Origin: Doris montereyensis
Taxonomy: Eukaryota > Mollusca > Gastropoda > Nudibranchia > Dorididae
Length of the DNA stretch: 64,000 nucleotides
Reading direction: 5' to 3'
NCBI GenBank assembly: GCA_037039925.1
Contig: JAXRKP010000857.1
Location: forward strand, 92,501 to 156,500
Shown here in pieces: positions 1-13,000 of the stretch; the first letter of the stretch is position 1; every line of letters starts with the position of its first letter. Both the position numbers and the translations under genes were made by a program. Below the pieces are notes generated by a model. The model was not told the DNA's origin and made no database searches. It worked only from the letters and a program-made list of their open reading frames with translations.

Positions 1-584
1 TCAAGTAAGTATGGTTAATAGATCAAATCAGTATTGATACTACTGAGGTTACGAGGGAAGGTGTGAACGATAATATTCATAATATCAAGGTATTTGTTTA
101 GCGCCAATATCCATGTAAAATGCTCAGCGATTTCAACTTTTTAATTATAAAATACATGTAGACCATTGGCAACCTTCAACAATTCTGCTTTGTCATTATG
201 CTATGCTTTGGCACAGCTGGTCCAACGTATGAACCTTTCCATCGGTGTGATTGTAGAAGTCCACATCAGCTTTCATTTTAAAATTAAAATCTCTCCCTGA
301 GATTATGGAGGGTCAGACAAGTGTGCAAAACTGAGAAATACTCCATTGTTCTTCAAGTTTGATACATGTGTATTTGTTGAAGATACCATCACTTCGACAT
401 CCATGCATCCAAAATCTAGAGTCATTCTCACATTTTTGGTTCAGTTTCAATTCAAACTTGATGTAACGTGGCAGAACATTACATGTACATGTATTTGCAA
501 TTTCTCATAACTCTTAGAACGGATGGTCAGTCACAATGTGCTGATGACAGTTTATCGGGGAGCTTCACATTTGCAACTGTCACC
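1..584. other. No recognisable gene
   Basis: AT-rich sequence without a coding exon, RNA gene or repeat I could identify. It leads into the minisatellite that follows. Confidence 0.5.
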
Positions 585-1395
585 CGTGATCATTTCTTCT
601 TTGCCACCCGTAACAGTTGCTTCCTCGCTAGGCGTAACAATGTCTTCAATGACACTCATCAAAAAAATTTCCCGTAACAATTTCTTCTTGTGTCATCTGT
701 AACAGTTTCTTCCTTGTCACAAGAAACAATTTCTTCCTTAGCGCCCCTTACATTTAACACTTTATCGTAACAATTTCTTCCTTTTTACCCACAACAGATT
801 CTTCCTTTTCTCACCCATAACAGTTTATTCTTTGTCTCAACCGTGACTTCTTCCTTGGCACATAACAATTTCTTCCTTTTCCTTTGTAACAATTTCTCCC
901 TTATCACATGTAACAATTTCTTCCTCGTCATTTGTAACAATTTCTTCCCTGTCACATGTAACAATTTCTTCTTTGTCATCCGTAAACAATTTCTTTCTTG
1001 TCACATGTAACAATTTCTTCTTTGTCATCCGTGAACAATTTCTTCCTTGTTACATGTAACAATTTCTTCTTTGTCATCCGTAAACATTTTCTTCCTTGTC
1101 ACATGTAACAATTTCTTCTCTATCATCCATAAACAATTTCTTCCTTGTCACATGTAATAATTTCTTCTTTGTCATCTGTAAACAATTCATTCTTGTCACA
1201 TGTAATAATTTCTTCCTTGTCGCATGTAACAATTTCTTCTTTGTCATCCTTAAACAATTTCTTCCTTGTCACCAGAAACAATTTTTTCCTTCTCCTTGGT
1301 AACAATATTTTTCATCACAAGTAGCAATTCCTTACTTGTTACCCCTCAACAACTTCTTCTGTGTCATGTTTAACAATTTCTTACTCACGCGCAAA
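585..1395. repeat. Minisatellite of about 24-25 bp (dimer about 49 bp)
   Basis: Imperfect tandem copies of a unit containing ACAATTTCTTCCTTGTCACA. In the centre (about 940-1290) two sub-types alternate, one ending GTCATCCGTAA and one ending GTCACATGTA, giving a dimer of about 49 bp. Copies degrade towards both ends. The minus strand stays open across it only because the unit lacks stops in that frame, so I do not call a protein. Confidence 0.9.
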
Positions 1396-1819
1396 CAGTG
1401 TTCTCCATGTCACCCAAAACAATTGATTTCTTCCACCAGACTCTGAAAAATGTGCAGGACCGTTATCTGTTCGATTCTAATTTTTTGTCCTCTTGTCACC
1501 TGGTTTTGCTAGGCGACCGTTCTTTTTTCCTTCTCTTTTATTCTTTTGTGACGGTTCTTGCATTTTTATGACCACATCCCCTTTTTGGAAGGTGTGAAAA
1601 TAAATTATTCCAGTGAGGAGTCATCCACATGTGTGAGGTTTCATAATAAGCCATATTATAAATACAATACAGAATCTTCCCTACCCTGACAGCTTCCACA
1701 AGCCTGCCCACCTTACTTTGTTCAAAAGAGCTTGGCTGAAATTCTGCATACATTTACTGTGGCTCTTCATCTCTTGTGTTGCCAATCTTCTTAGCCTCTG
1801 AATTTGAATCATTCATTAA
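1396..1819. other. No recognisable gene
   Basis: Unique-looking AT-rich sequence between the minisatellite and a SINE. Nothing supportable seen. Confidence 0.4.
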
Positions 1820-2176
1820 GATAAAGATAAAGATGGGTTTATAAGCCATATCCCTGCACAAGTGCAGGCTCGCAGACTCTACATCCTTTATCCCCTGGTA
1901 GGCAATTTCATTCAAAGTCCTTTTCAATTCCCTGAGGGAGCATACAGTACACCAGTCTGTTGGGTGCTTCGTACTAACACTCGGACAAGATCATTCTCCT
2001 CCTATAGCTGGGTACTCATTCACACCTGAGTCAAGTGAGGACAGTTGACTGAAATACCTTCCTAAGAGTATAGCATTGTGAAAACAAAAATCTCACCTGT
2101 GCCAGCCGTGGGGTTTAAGTTTAAACCAAGGTCGTTGCGATTACAAACCCACACACTACGGTTCAGCTACAACGCC
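1820..2176 (-). mobile_element. tRNA-derived SINE, family 1, copy 1
   Basis: Read on the minus strand, the head is tRNA-like: GTAGCTGAACCGTAG (A-box region), then a GTTTAAAC-type B box and CCCACGGCTGGCACAGG. The body shares the pattern of CACTCAGGTGTGAATGAGTACC-like sequence and CTTTTGATGAAATTGCC-like sequence with copies near 21.8 kb and 51.0 kb. It ends in an A/T-rich tail with AAGATAAAGATGGG. The three copies share order of blocks and tRNA head. Confidence 0.8.
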
Positions 2177-3124
2177 TTATTCATTGTGTTTGGCATTTCG
2201 ACCTCACTGCTACTTGCCATCCTTCTCTGATGAAAAGCGGCCAGGATCTACGGTCTCCAATAGAAGCCAACCACCAAAGTTGTTTACATGTTTAGCAACA
2301 ATTTGCTCACCTCCGTCCTCCATGATTATTGATTTGTGTGGTTGAAGACAGAGGAAATTTTATTTTTGTTACCTTCTGAAATTCCAGAGAAACACTACAT
2401 GGTATTGGTACGATACTGTACTGTGTCGCAAACCAAGGGCATAATGTAGCCTTCGTTAACTCACCATCTTTGTCGGTATACGGCACTGCTGACATTATCG
2501 ACGAGAAACCACGTCAGTAAAATGCATTTCATATGACTGGCTCTGTCAGTATCAGTATCAGTGCAATACACTCACACTCCACTGTGGCTCCTTCGTATTA
2601 TTCACATCTTTACCATGTGCCATTCAGTCATCACATGTAGCCTTTTATGTCAATAATGACGATCCTGTAACAGTTGCTAACATGTCACTGCTATGCTTGG
2701 GTTAATCGTACTCTGAAGAAAGTGAGGATGCCCAGCCACACTTCCTTCCTCTCTGATCTTTGCCTCTTCTTTATATTCAGGGTAATGAACTGGTCGATAA
2801 GTTTGAGGTACAAGTACAAGAGGTTGTAGGGGTATTTCAAAACAATTTCGCCAGGGTGACAGCCAGAATGTTCTAGTCCTACTCTTTTCGATTTCAAACC
2901 ACCACAGGGTTCTCTCATGCTTATGCACATGGGACCTCCTAGATTATTATCCGTCTTTGGTTGGACTAGGTACTCATCTTATCCTGCATACTATAGGGCA
3001 AGGGAGCAGAAGAAATCCGAAAAAAGCAGATTTCAAATTCAACAAGCCTGCATGGTCGGTGTTTGAACCCCGACATTTGGATTGATAGCCGAGTGGGGTA
3101 CCTACTCAGCTATCCACTCCCCAG
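2177..3124. other. No supported gene
   Basis: Mostly unassigned. A minus-strand open stretch at 2677-2928 has a mixed composition (for example PVHYPEYKEEAKIREEG) and could be an exon, but I see no convincing splice sites or family, so it is not called. Confidence 0.35.
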
Positions 3125-3400
3125 TAGGCGTGCTTTTATCATTACTGCTGTTATTTTTGCTTTCATTGTTGCTGTTAATGCTGCTTTTATCAGTCCTTTT
3201 ATCCTTGTTTTTATTGCTGCTTTTATCGGTGTTTTTATTGCTGCTATCATCACTGCTTTTGTTAGTGTTCATTCATCATTACTCTCATCGTTGCATTTCC
3301 GCATTTAGTGTTACTTTTTATAACAATTCTTTAATCAGCGTCTTTATAGTTGTTGTGATTGCTATTTTTAACATTGCTTTTATCCTCAGTACAAAATACT
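3125..3400. repeat. Low-complexity GCTGCTTTTATC-type repeat
   Basis: Short degenerate units such as TTTTATTGCTGCTTTTATC and TTTATTGCTGCT recur. Any translation is a Leu/Ala/Phe/Ile run and not evidence of a membrane protein. Confidence 0.7.
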
Positions 3401-3451
3401 TCTTTATGCATTACGCTGTAAATGCAATAATGCGACAACATTTACCTTCAC

Positions 3452-4740
3452 CAGCGTAACATGCTGTCACGTCACCATTGTCTTGATTGCTTCCCATCAC
3501 CTTTTCCATTTCATTGCCATCAGTGTAACATGCTGCCACCATTGTCTTCACTGCTTCTCATCACCTTTTTCATTTCATTGTCACCAGTGTAACATGCTGT
3601 CACCATTGTCTTGATTGTTTCCCATCATCTATTCCATTCCACTGTCACCAGTGTAACATGCTGTCACCATTGCCTTGACTGCTTCCCATCACCTTTTTCT
3701 TTTCATTGTCACCAGTGTAACATGTTGTCACCATTGTCTTTGACTGCATCCCATCACCTTTTTCATTTCACTGTCACCAGTGTAACTTGCTGTCACCATT
3801 GTCTTCACTGCTTCTCATCACTTATTCCATTCCACTGTCACCAGTGTAACATGCTGTCACCATTGTCTTGACTGCTTCCCATCACCTTTTTCATTTCATT
3901 GTCACCAGTGTAACATGCTGTCACCATTGTCTTGACTGCTTCGCATCACCTTTTTCATTTCATTGTCACCAGCGTAACATGCCTTCACCATTGTCTCGAC
4001 TGCTTCGCATCACCTATTCCATTCCACTGTCACCAGTGTAACATGTTATCATCACTGTCTTGACTGCTTCCCATCACCTTTTTCATTTCATTGTCACCAG
4101 TGTAACATGCTGTCACCATTGTCTTGACTGCTTCCCATCACCTTTTTCATTTCATTGTCACCAGTGTAACATGCTGTCACCATTGTCTTGACTGCTTCAC
4201 ATCACCTATTCCATTCCACTGTCACCATTGCCTTGACTGCTTCGCATCATCTATTCCATTCCACTGTCACCAGTGTAACATGCTGTCACCATTGTCTTGA
4301 CTGCTTCGCATCACCTATTCCATTCCACTGTCACCAGTGTAACATGCTGTCACCATTGCCTTGACTGCTTCCAGTCACCTATTGCATTTCATTGCCACCA
4401 GTGTAACATGATGTCACCATTGTCTTGACCTCTTCGCATCACCTTATTCATTTCATTGTCACCAGTGTAACATGTTGTCACCATTGTCTTTGACTGCTTC
4501 CCATCACCTTTTTCATTTCATTGTCACCAGTGTAACTTGCTGTCACCATTGTCTTGACAGCCGCATCAGCTATTGCATTTCACTGTCCCCAGTGTAATAT
4601 GCTCACCATTTCTAATATGCCGGCATCAGTCTTGAGAGCTTCGCATCATCTATTCTATTCCACGGTCACCAGCATAACATGCTGTCACCATTGTCTTGAC
4701 TGCTTCGCATCACCTAAATGTATTCCATTTTCACCTTCGC
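3452..4740. repeat. Minisatellite, 64-bp unit, about 19-20 copies
   Basis: Each unit contains GTGTAACATGCTGTCACCAT, then TGTCTTGACTGCTTCGCATC, then ACCTATTCCATTCCACTGTC and ACCA. Two interleaved sub-types differ at the third block (CCTATTCCATTCCACTG versus CCTTTTTCATTTCATTG). Copies at both ends are more diverged. Confidence 0.92.
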
Positions 4741-4794
4741 CAGTTCTAGATATGCTCAACCTTGCCTTGTTTGAATCCTAATATAAACTAGAAT

Positions 4795-5475
4795 ATGTTT
4801 AGTAAGCTTTGCTTTATGTGTCTTGTAAGCCTTGCTTCATATGTCTATTAAGCCTTGTTTCATATGTCTATTAAGCCTTGCTTCATATGTCTAGTAACCC
4901 ATGCGTCATGTCTAGTAAGCCTTGCTTCACATGTCTAGTAAGCCTTGCTTCACATGTCTAGAAAGCAGCATTGCTTCACATGTCTAGTAAACATTGCTTC
5001 ACATGTCTAGTAAGCATTGCTTCATAAGTCTAGTAAGCATTGCTTCTTATGTCTAGTAAGCATTGCTTCATATGTCTAGTAAGCCTTGCTTCATGTCGAG
5101 TAAACCTTGCTTCATGTCGAGGAAACCTTAATTCATATGTCAAGTAAGCCTTGCTTCATATGTCTTGTAAGCCTTGCTTAATATGTCTAGTAAGCCTTGC
5201 TTCATGTGTCTAGTAAGCCTTGCTTCATGTGTCTAGTAAGCCTTGCTTCATATGTCTAGTAAGCCTTGCTTCATGTCGAGTAAACCTTGCTTAGTAAGCC
5301 TTGCTTCATGTGTCTAGTAAGCCTTGCTTAATGTGTCTAGTAAGCCTTGCTTAATATGTCTAGTAAGCCTTGCTTCATGTGTCTAGTAAGCCTTGCTTCA
5401 TGTGTCTAGTAAGCCTTGCTTCATGTGTCTAGTAAGCCTTGCTTCATATGTCAAGTAAACCTTGTTTCATGTAAG
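4795..5475. repeat. Minisatellite, 23-bp unit, about 29 copies
   Basis: The unit is TCTAGTAAGCCTTGCTTCAT plus ATG or GTG. Several copies are shorter (about 18 bp, ending CATGTCGAG). It adjoins the region just downstream of the last readable exon of the RS gene. Confidence 0.92.
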
Positions 5476-5816
5476 TCTACTCAAAGGGATTTTCCATGTC
5501 AAATGTAAAAAATGACATCATAACATCAACATAAGGAGTGAGCCAGGCGGTGAAGAATACAGCCATCTATGTGTTTTCATCGTCTCACTCAAAGCCAGTC
5601 TTAGTGATCGACTTCATCATCAGCTGTCTTAGCATCGACAATTATTCTCATCTTCAGTGATATTGAAAACATCAACAACATTTGGCATCATCTCGGCCAT
5701 CCAATGGACGTAGAGGACAAGAAATTGACATTTTATGGCTTTTTTCTTCTGGTCAATTCTTTGCCGACTGACAGGGAGATTACATCGTGCGGGCAACGGC
5801 GAGAAACATCACTTAC
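5476..5816. other. Region downstream of last readable RS-gene exon
   Basis: No coding signal and no AATAAA or ATTAAA on the minus strand here. The end of the RS gene therefore stays open: either translation stops two codons past the exon donor or further exons lie elsewhere. Confidence 0.4.
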
Positions 5817-6049
5817 TCTTCTCTGTCATTCCTTTTCTTTTGAAGAGTTTGTGAAGATCATAGGTGTCCTCTTTGCTCCGTCTTTTACTGCCGCTACTAT
5901 GTCCTTCACTTTTTCTATCCTCGTGACGTGTTTGCTCATCACCCGCTACCCTCTTTTTGACAGATTTACCGCGCCTGTCTACTTCCTCCTTTTTCTTCAT
6001 CTGCTGCTGGTATCTGGCCTCATACCTAGGGTCTGGTCGAGGATCCAGT
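5817..6049 (-). CDS. RS gene exon, Lys/Glu-rich, last one seen
   Basis: Acceptor TTCTCCAG, donor AAGA|GTAAGT. Encodes LDPRPDPRYEARYQQQ, MKKKEEVDRRGKSVKK and DTYDLHKLFKRKGMTEKS. If the donor is not used, translation ends two codons later (stop at 5811-5809), so this may be the terminal exon. Confidence 0.6.
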
Positions 6050-9000
6050 CTGGAGAAAAAGATGATAAAAGATACGGTGAAAACTAACAGTGTGAAGGGT
6101 TAAGAAATGAAGATGAGTAATAATCATTACACATATCCCAGATAAGGATTGGAGAAAGTCATACAAGAGGAAAATATGACATCATCAATAAAAGTTAAAT
6201 AGTGAGTAGGCGTTTGAGTCCAGAAATAGTAAACAAAGCTAAAATAACATTATGAGGCAGTTAGCAATTTTTGCATAGAACTACCTTTTCCTCCTTTTTT
6301 CTCAACAATTCCATCAGGAAATTAAACCATTTAACTAACAATGTTTTTGATTTTTAAAAGTATTTTTGAACATTCACCTAAAAGAATTGATAAACTAGGA
6401 CAACTTTTGTCTATTTTTTTACCTAATCTGCTGCTCTCTTTGGGGCGATCTGCTCATGGATCTATCTCTGGAAATGTCAAGTCCAAATGCCTTCCTATTA
6501 AGACAGCATGAAGGAAAGTTAAAAACAAAGAGTAAAATTACTTCATCCAATTCATATCATTTTAAAAGAGATACGTTTCTTTGTAAAATGGTAGATTTTC
6601 ATCTAGAGCAACAAGATTCATGACTTTTATGCATTGCAGGGATGGTTTTGATACTTCTAACTTAATCTTCTATAAGATGTATTTATGATTGGTGAAGTTT
6701 GTTTCGTTGAAACTTATCCCATCAACCACCATATGCGATAATGTTGGGAAATGAAAAAGAAACAGTAAGATGAAAGTTACCCAATAGAGTGATGGGAAGG
6801 CAGGACCTACTAAAAGTGCCCGCCAACCGCCTCCTTATGGCGAGGAACCACAACCAAACCATGGCCTGGACTGTCACCGTGAAACATTTGGTTTCTCGGG
6901 GTTTGAAGAGGGAGGGGGAATCAACATTTAAAACCCCCCGCTAAATAAACTATGTCATACCACAAAGACGTGAGTTGTCGGTGGCCGAGCGGTTAGGCTG
7001 CTGGACTGGGGGATCCCAGGGTCGAATCCTAGCAGAGCTAGATCCGACGTTGTGCTCCTTGAAAAAGACACTTAACACACATTTTCCCCACTTGACCCAG
7101 GTGCAAATGGGTACACGCACTAGCTTGGGAGTAAAAACCTGCATCAAACTAGCGTCCTGGCTGAGGGGTGATTATAATCACCTGTTCTGCTTCCCGTTAT
7201 TGATACCGGGAGACGCTCCCGGCGTTATGGGACATAAATGCCTTAAAGGAACCTTATTTACTATTTCATAACACAAAGACAGGTACTCATTACTGCTTTA
7301 CATCTGATATTGAATGACGGGGGTGTGGCCTTACCTGAGTACGTCTGGTGACATGCGTGTCAGACTGTCGCCAACTTTGTGTGGCGCTTTCTTCACACGT
7401 ATAAGCCTACGCTCAAAGTCTGGGTCGTCCGTCAGATTCTCATCGTGGCGCCACACCTTGATCTCCTCCCGGTCAAATATCGGCCGCCGGCCTTCATGTT
7501 TCTTGTGCACCATTTTGAATACAGTTGCATCAAAAACTCTCTGCAAAGGAATTCAAAATGTATGATGACATCAAAAATACATTAAACATTGCAAACAGCT
7601 TTTTCTTTACTTTGTCTTATTGGGAGTTTTTCTGTTTCTGTTTCGCTTTCAATTTTTCATTATTTCGAGGAAGATGACAGAAGTGTTAGTATTCTGCTTG
7701 ATTTGTTATCGTTTCTTAATTTCACATTTCATTTAGAATAAAAACAAAACAAAAGAAAAAGCCAACAAAAATACTGACAAAAAGAAAGAACGCCTATCTC
7801 ATTACTTACCTCCACTGTAACATCTTCTGACGGCTTTGCGGATGGATTTCGGAGGACTGCAATGGTGACATTATCCTTCATGTTCAACTGAAACGGGGTT
7901 GATCATCCATGGTAAAACGCTTGTGCAGGGATATTTTTATCGCCTTTTCTTGGTTGAAGAGCTCACTTTCCTTGGTGGAACGGCATCTTCCTTTTTCGCG
8001 GGTCGACTTGGAGGCTTTCCGTCGCAATCCCTGGAATTTCTCACAGAAAAGCTCAAGTTGGGGGATCTGCTGGCTGAGCGTTTTCTAAACACAGGCGGAG
8101 ATTGACGCAGCTTCTTTTTGGCTGAAGGGCCTAAAAATCTGTTGTCTGGAGATGCTATCTTCCTACTCTTATGTTCCTGAGACCTGCACGAATCAAAGAA
8201 TATAATTTCATTTGAATAACTATTACCCAAGGTTAGCCATAGAGATAGGCAAAAGAGCATTGAATTAAATCAAATAAAGTAAATGATATCAGTGTGCAGA
8301 CATCACACATCAACCCACCCAAAAGAAAACATCTTTGCGCCAAGGATAAACAAAGATCAAAACCTCTTCTCGTTAATGGTTGTATTAACGGTGAAAGTCA
8401 TAAACCGCATAAGTCCAATTTTGGACGTTTTGAGAAAATCAAAGAAAAAGATGTTGTGCATTTTAATCTATTTTCACAGACATACATGGTGTGCAAGTGT
8501 CAAAAGGTAGACCCAATAGGTATACATGGATTGTTTATATGGTTATTATAAGAGTTTTTATTGGTTCTTGTGCCACATAATCCTAACTAGACAAAGCATA
8601 GGGGCTTTTTAATGAGAAAAACAAAACAAAAAAGGTGTTACTAATTTTAGACTTACATGATTTACGGTTTTCACCGTTGATATAAAAAAATAATTCCACT
8701 TTCAAGAAAAAGCTTTCATATCAAGAAAAAGCATAAATATTTCTCATTAAAGCTAAAAGGAAATATAGCAATCAAAGGCAATCTGTCAAATGTCATATCA
8801 TAATAACTTCTTACGGGAATCTGCTTAATACATTTCCAAAGTGACGTACAGAATCAATTGAAAACAGTTTGGTGGCACTTATAGCCTATGAGTTAAACTG
8901 CCAGAATTGAGATCATGAGAGCCTAGGTTTGAGCCCGGGCAATTCTTGAATGTATGTACAATGTATGTATGCCTGTACAACGCATGTACAAATTGAGATC

Positions 9001-9955
9001 ATGAGAGCCTGGGTTTGAGCCCGGGCAAATCTTGAATGTATGTACAATGTAAGTATGCCTGTACAGCGCATGTACAAGTGTGTGTATATTTTATATATAT
9101 GTGTACATAGCTGCCAACATTTTCAACTTGAAAAACAGACTTGTGAGTGATCAACCTAATCCTAACTTACACAATGGCCCGGAATATTCAGAAAACATTG
9201 ATAATTTAACCCGAATTTAACCTGTTTTACGGCAAAAATTTAACCTGTTTACGGCCAAAAAAATTTAACCTGTTTACAGCAACAACAAAATCAAAATCTG
9301 CCAATCACTAGTCTTTGCCATTAACTTGGTGCTTCTTTAAAAAAGAAAAATACAATGAACCCTCATATACAAACTTTTAAAGATAAATACAGACTAAGGG
9401 TAAAGATACATTAAGCCCGCTTTGAAGACAACAAATGAAGGATGAAAACCGAGCAGGCTTTAATTACAAATGAAATAGCGACTTGACGGACAGATAAGTT
9501 AACCTGAGTCCAGCTTGCAGGCACCTGTTCGAGGACAGTCGGACTGAAGTGTTGCATGCTGCATTCTACCCTTCAAGACGGACGAGACTAGCATTCAGGC
9601 ATGGGAGTCGCTGGCTAACGATGACGTCACCGGGCTTAGCGGGGTCATTTTTCACTGTCAATATCTTTTTAACGGTTGATCAGACAAAAAATCTGATTTC
9701 ATATTTGAAACGAACGACCACATTTCTAGGCAAGATTCGAGCAGAATTCATATTTTTTCAATAATAATATAAACAATTACGATGAAGGCAACAAATAGTG
9801 GGCGCAGTATATTCATGGTTTTGTATCCTCCAACCGTCTTCATTTTGAAGACAACAGTCGGACGGGCTTAGTATAACTGAGGCTCAAAGCTCAAAGCTCA
9901 AAGCAAAAAAAAACCTAAAAGTACTAAATACGATTGTTACAAAGTGTTTGGTAGC

Positions 9956-10054
<99 letters not shown>

Positions 10055-13000
10055 TAGCTAGAAAAATGTATGTCAAAATGTGAAGTTCAAATTGCTTACC
10101 TTTGGTTGTCTTGTAGCTTTTGTGGGGGCAAAGGTGACGGACTCCGACTTCGATGCCTGGGTCTTGATCTAGGCCTTCCCCTAAATTCACCCGATCTACC
10201 AGAGCGAGCATGTTGTTGTGAATGACTTCCTAGAATTACATCCATTGATACGTAAAGGAGATATTAAAAAGCAAAGGAATATCATACATTTATTCGCTTT
10301 TTGGTGTCCTAGAACTTCGCTGTGTCAACATGTTAACTGCTCGTCTGGCAGCGAGTTCAAGGTCAAATGGCAGGCATGGGCAAGACAATATGAAGGAAGG
10401 AAGGAACAAACGAAAAGCAGCAGATGCAACTGGTCGCCCAAATCGCCTACATACAAATATATACTGTGTCGCAAAAAAAAAAAAGAAGGTAACTCACACG
10501 CGTCATAATTGTGAAAGGACTAAACATGATTCTTTAATGAAATTTTGACACACAATTCTAGAATAGTTGTGAAAACATGGTGCTCAGTGTCACATTCGCA
10601 GATTACGCACATTTGAATCTCGCACTAAGAATTCAGCCTCTCAGCTTTCCGCAGAACGCATTTATTGCAATCACATTACAGTGTGTTCCAATTGCATTAG
10701 TCGGCCCCGTCGTGAAAAGTCATTAAATGATGATGTCACACACCTTTGTGCCCATTTTCAGTTCTTTTGTTGTTGTTATGCCAGACAAAGGTTTATAATG
10801 CAAGATGGAGTAACACCACACACTGCAAACAGGACACTTCAGTGGCTAAATAAGATGTCTTTCATGACCGCTTTGTCAATAGGCGCACTAAAATCGCATG
10901 GTCAGCACACTCCCCAGATTTGAATCCACTGGACTTTTTCCTCTGAGAGTACTTGAAATCAGAGTTAACAAGAACAGACCCAGCTTAGACTACAGATGGA
11001 CACAACAATCACAAACATCGCTCACCAGAAATATCATCAATAATTTTGAATAATGTCTACACAGGCGTTTGCAAAAAAGGAGAGCATTTCGAGGCGTCAG
11101 AAATTTCAGGAATATGAATTTCCTTTCCATAAAGAGTCAATGTTTCAAATTAATGTTCTTCAGTTCTTGTTGAAAATAAACTTTGTCTCCAACTCTTTCT
11201 GCTTTCATTTCATGTTTACTTTTTTGGAATCACTTTGTTGCTGTGGCATTGTCAGAGAATAGTTTTGAAGTTGTCAACTTGAAGCACTTTTGTGTGTGTT
11301 TCTGTATTCCTTAAAAGTTTTTAAAAACTTGGAGAAATCTCATGAAAACTTTGCATACCTTGTTCACAACTATTTAAGTTTGTCTGGGATAAATATCAAC
11401 TTTCTGGCTCATCATGTTTGACATCCGACGTGGGTTACCTCTTTTTTTGCGACAGTCTGTATATATCTCAACAAAAGACAAGACAGGAAACTTAAACTAA
11501 AACGTTCGTTACGGCTGGGAAAAATATTCCAATTGTGCTCTGTCTCTGTGTACCTCTCCTTCTCCCTCTTTCCCAGAGATGCCAACCAATTTCAATAGTG
11601 AGTACCATCCAGAGAAAAATTATATGTATTTTAAGGAAAACTGTGCACTAGCGGCGAAAACAAAAACCCCCACCCATAACAAATTTTGTTATCAACATAA
11701 TTGTTATGTAGCCACCAACCAAAGTAGAGGTTTTTACACAATGAATTCATTGTTGAACATTCTAACCATCTTTTCTCAGCTAATTTCAATTTCATCTAGT
11801 ACACCTCTCTAGATCAAGAACTAGATCTATTTTAGAAGAATCTTTAGTATTAAAAATTAGAATGGTCTAACGTTAACGCGTCTAACGTAAATGCAACTAT
11901 AAAGATAAAGATGGAATTATACACCAAAGCAGTATGGCAATTGCATACAAAGCAGGTAAGAACTTTAGCACAGTGTGAGTAATAATCATAAATCAGTTTT
12001 TATACCTTCTCCTGGCGATTGCCATTTGGGACGTTTTGGTGTCTAGGCGATCTCGATCTACTTCTTGCAGAAAACTGGCCATACCCAGACGAGGATCTAG
12101 GGTCTTTGTTTGACCTGTTCCCGAAAGCGGGAGACCTGTTCCTGAAACCGGGCGACCTGTTTCTGAAAGGGAGACCTGTTCCTGAAACCGGGCGACCTGT
12201 TTCTGAAAGCGGGGGACCTGTTCCTGAAAGCGGGGGACCTGTTCCTGAAAGTGGGAGACCTGTTCCCGAAAGCAAGGGGTGGGGATCGCTGACGAGGACG
12301 GGGACGGCCACTGTCCGTTGCCTGAAGCCAACTGCGCTTTTGACGGTTTGGTGATGGAGAGATGGACCTGAAAGAAAATGTGGTGTGAATCAGGGATAAG
12401 TCACAACATTATTTATGAGGGCAGAAAAGTCTGGCAGTAACAAATCAAAAATAATTTGTAAACCGGTTGTAAAATGCGCAGAAGCAAGAGAATACAGGGC
12501 AGTCAAAAAAACATACATGACCAACTCATACAGTTTCTACAAGAGTCCAAAGCAGTCCCGTTTCAGAATTGATATACAATTTCAGAGTTGGGTATTTAGG
12601 GGGCGTTGCTTGTTTGCTTCTTTCTGTTGTGTTTTTGTTTCGTGGGGGCGGGGGGGGGGGCCTTTGTTATAATTGTTGTGCAAAGAAAATACACTCGAAA
12701 ATGTTTCATCTGAAATCGATGCGACTCACAATTGCTTTTCGGATAAAGTGTTTTTTTTCAGACTATTAGAAAGTAAATGCAAATGATAGTTATAAAGGTG
12801 CATTGTGTATTGTCTTGGCCAACATGGGAAACAATAAGTCTGTTTTTGCACACGCCTTACTTGTCCACACGATTGGGTCGTAATCATAGTGGTAGTAGGG
12901 GTAAGGCATGTGCACCATGCCATGGTGAAAGGATTTATCTATCACTATCACATGATTGAGTGGTCCATCACTAACATTACACACACACAGAGGCATCAAC

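Noticed and set aside
785..1305. Lys/Glu-rich open frames on the minus strand (DKEEIVT and KKLLHVT repeats)
   Set aside because: They follow exactly the 24-25 bp minisatellite unit and shift frame with it. No start context or splice sites, and no non-repeat coding sequence attached.
3063..3459. Leu/Ala-rich open frame resembling membrane segments
   Set aside because: Derived from degenerate TTTTATTGCTGCTTTTATC repeats. Two overlapping frames look equally hydrophobic.
4795..5475. Possible CRISPR-like regularly spaced repeat
   Set aside because: Units are directly adjacent with no unique spacers, and the genome is eukaryotic. It is a minisatellite, as are the arrays at 3.5, 33.5, 35 and 63.6 kb.
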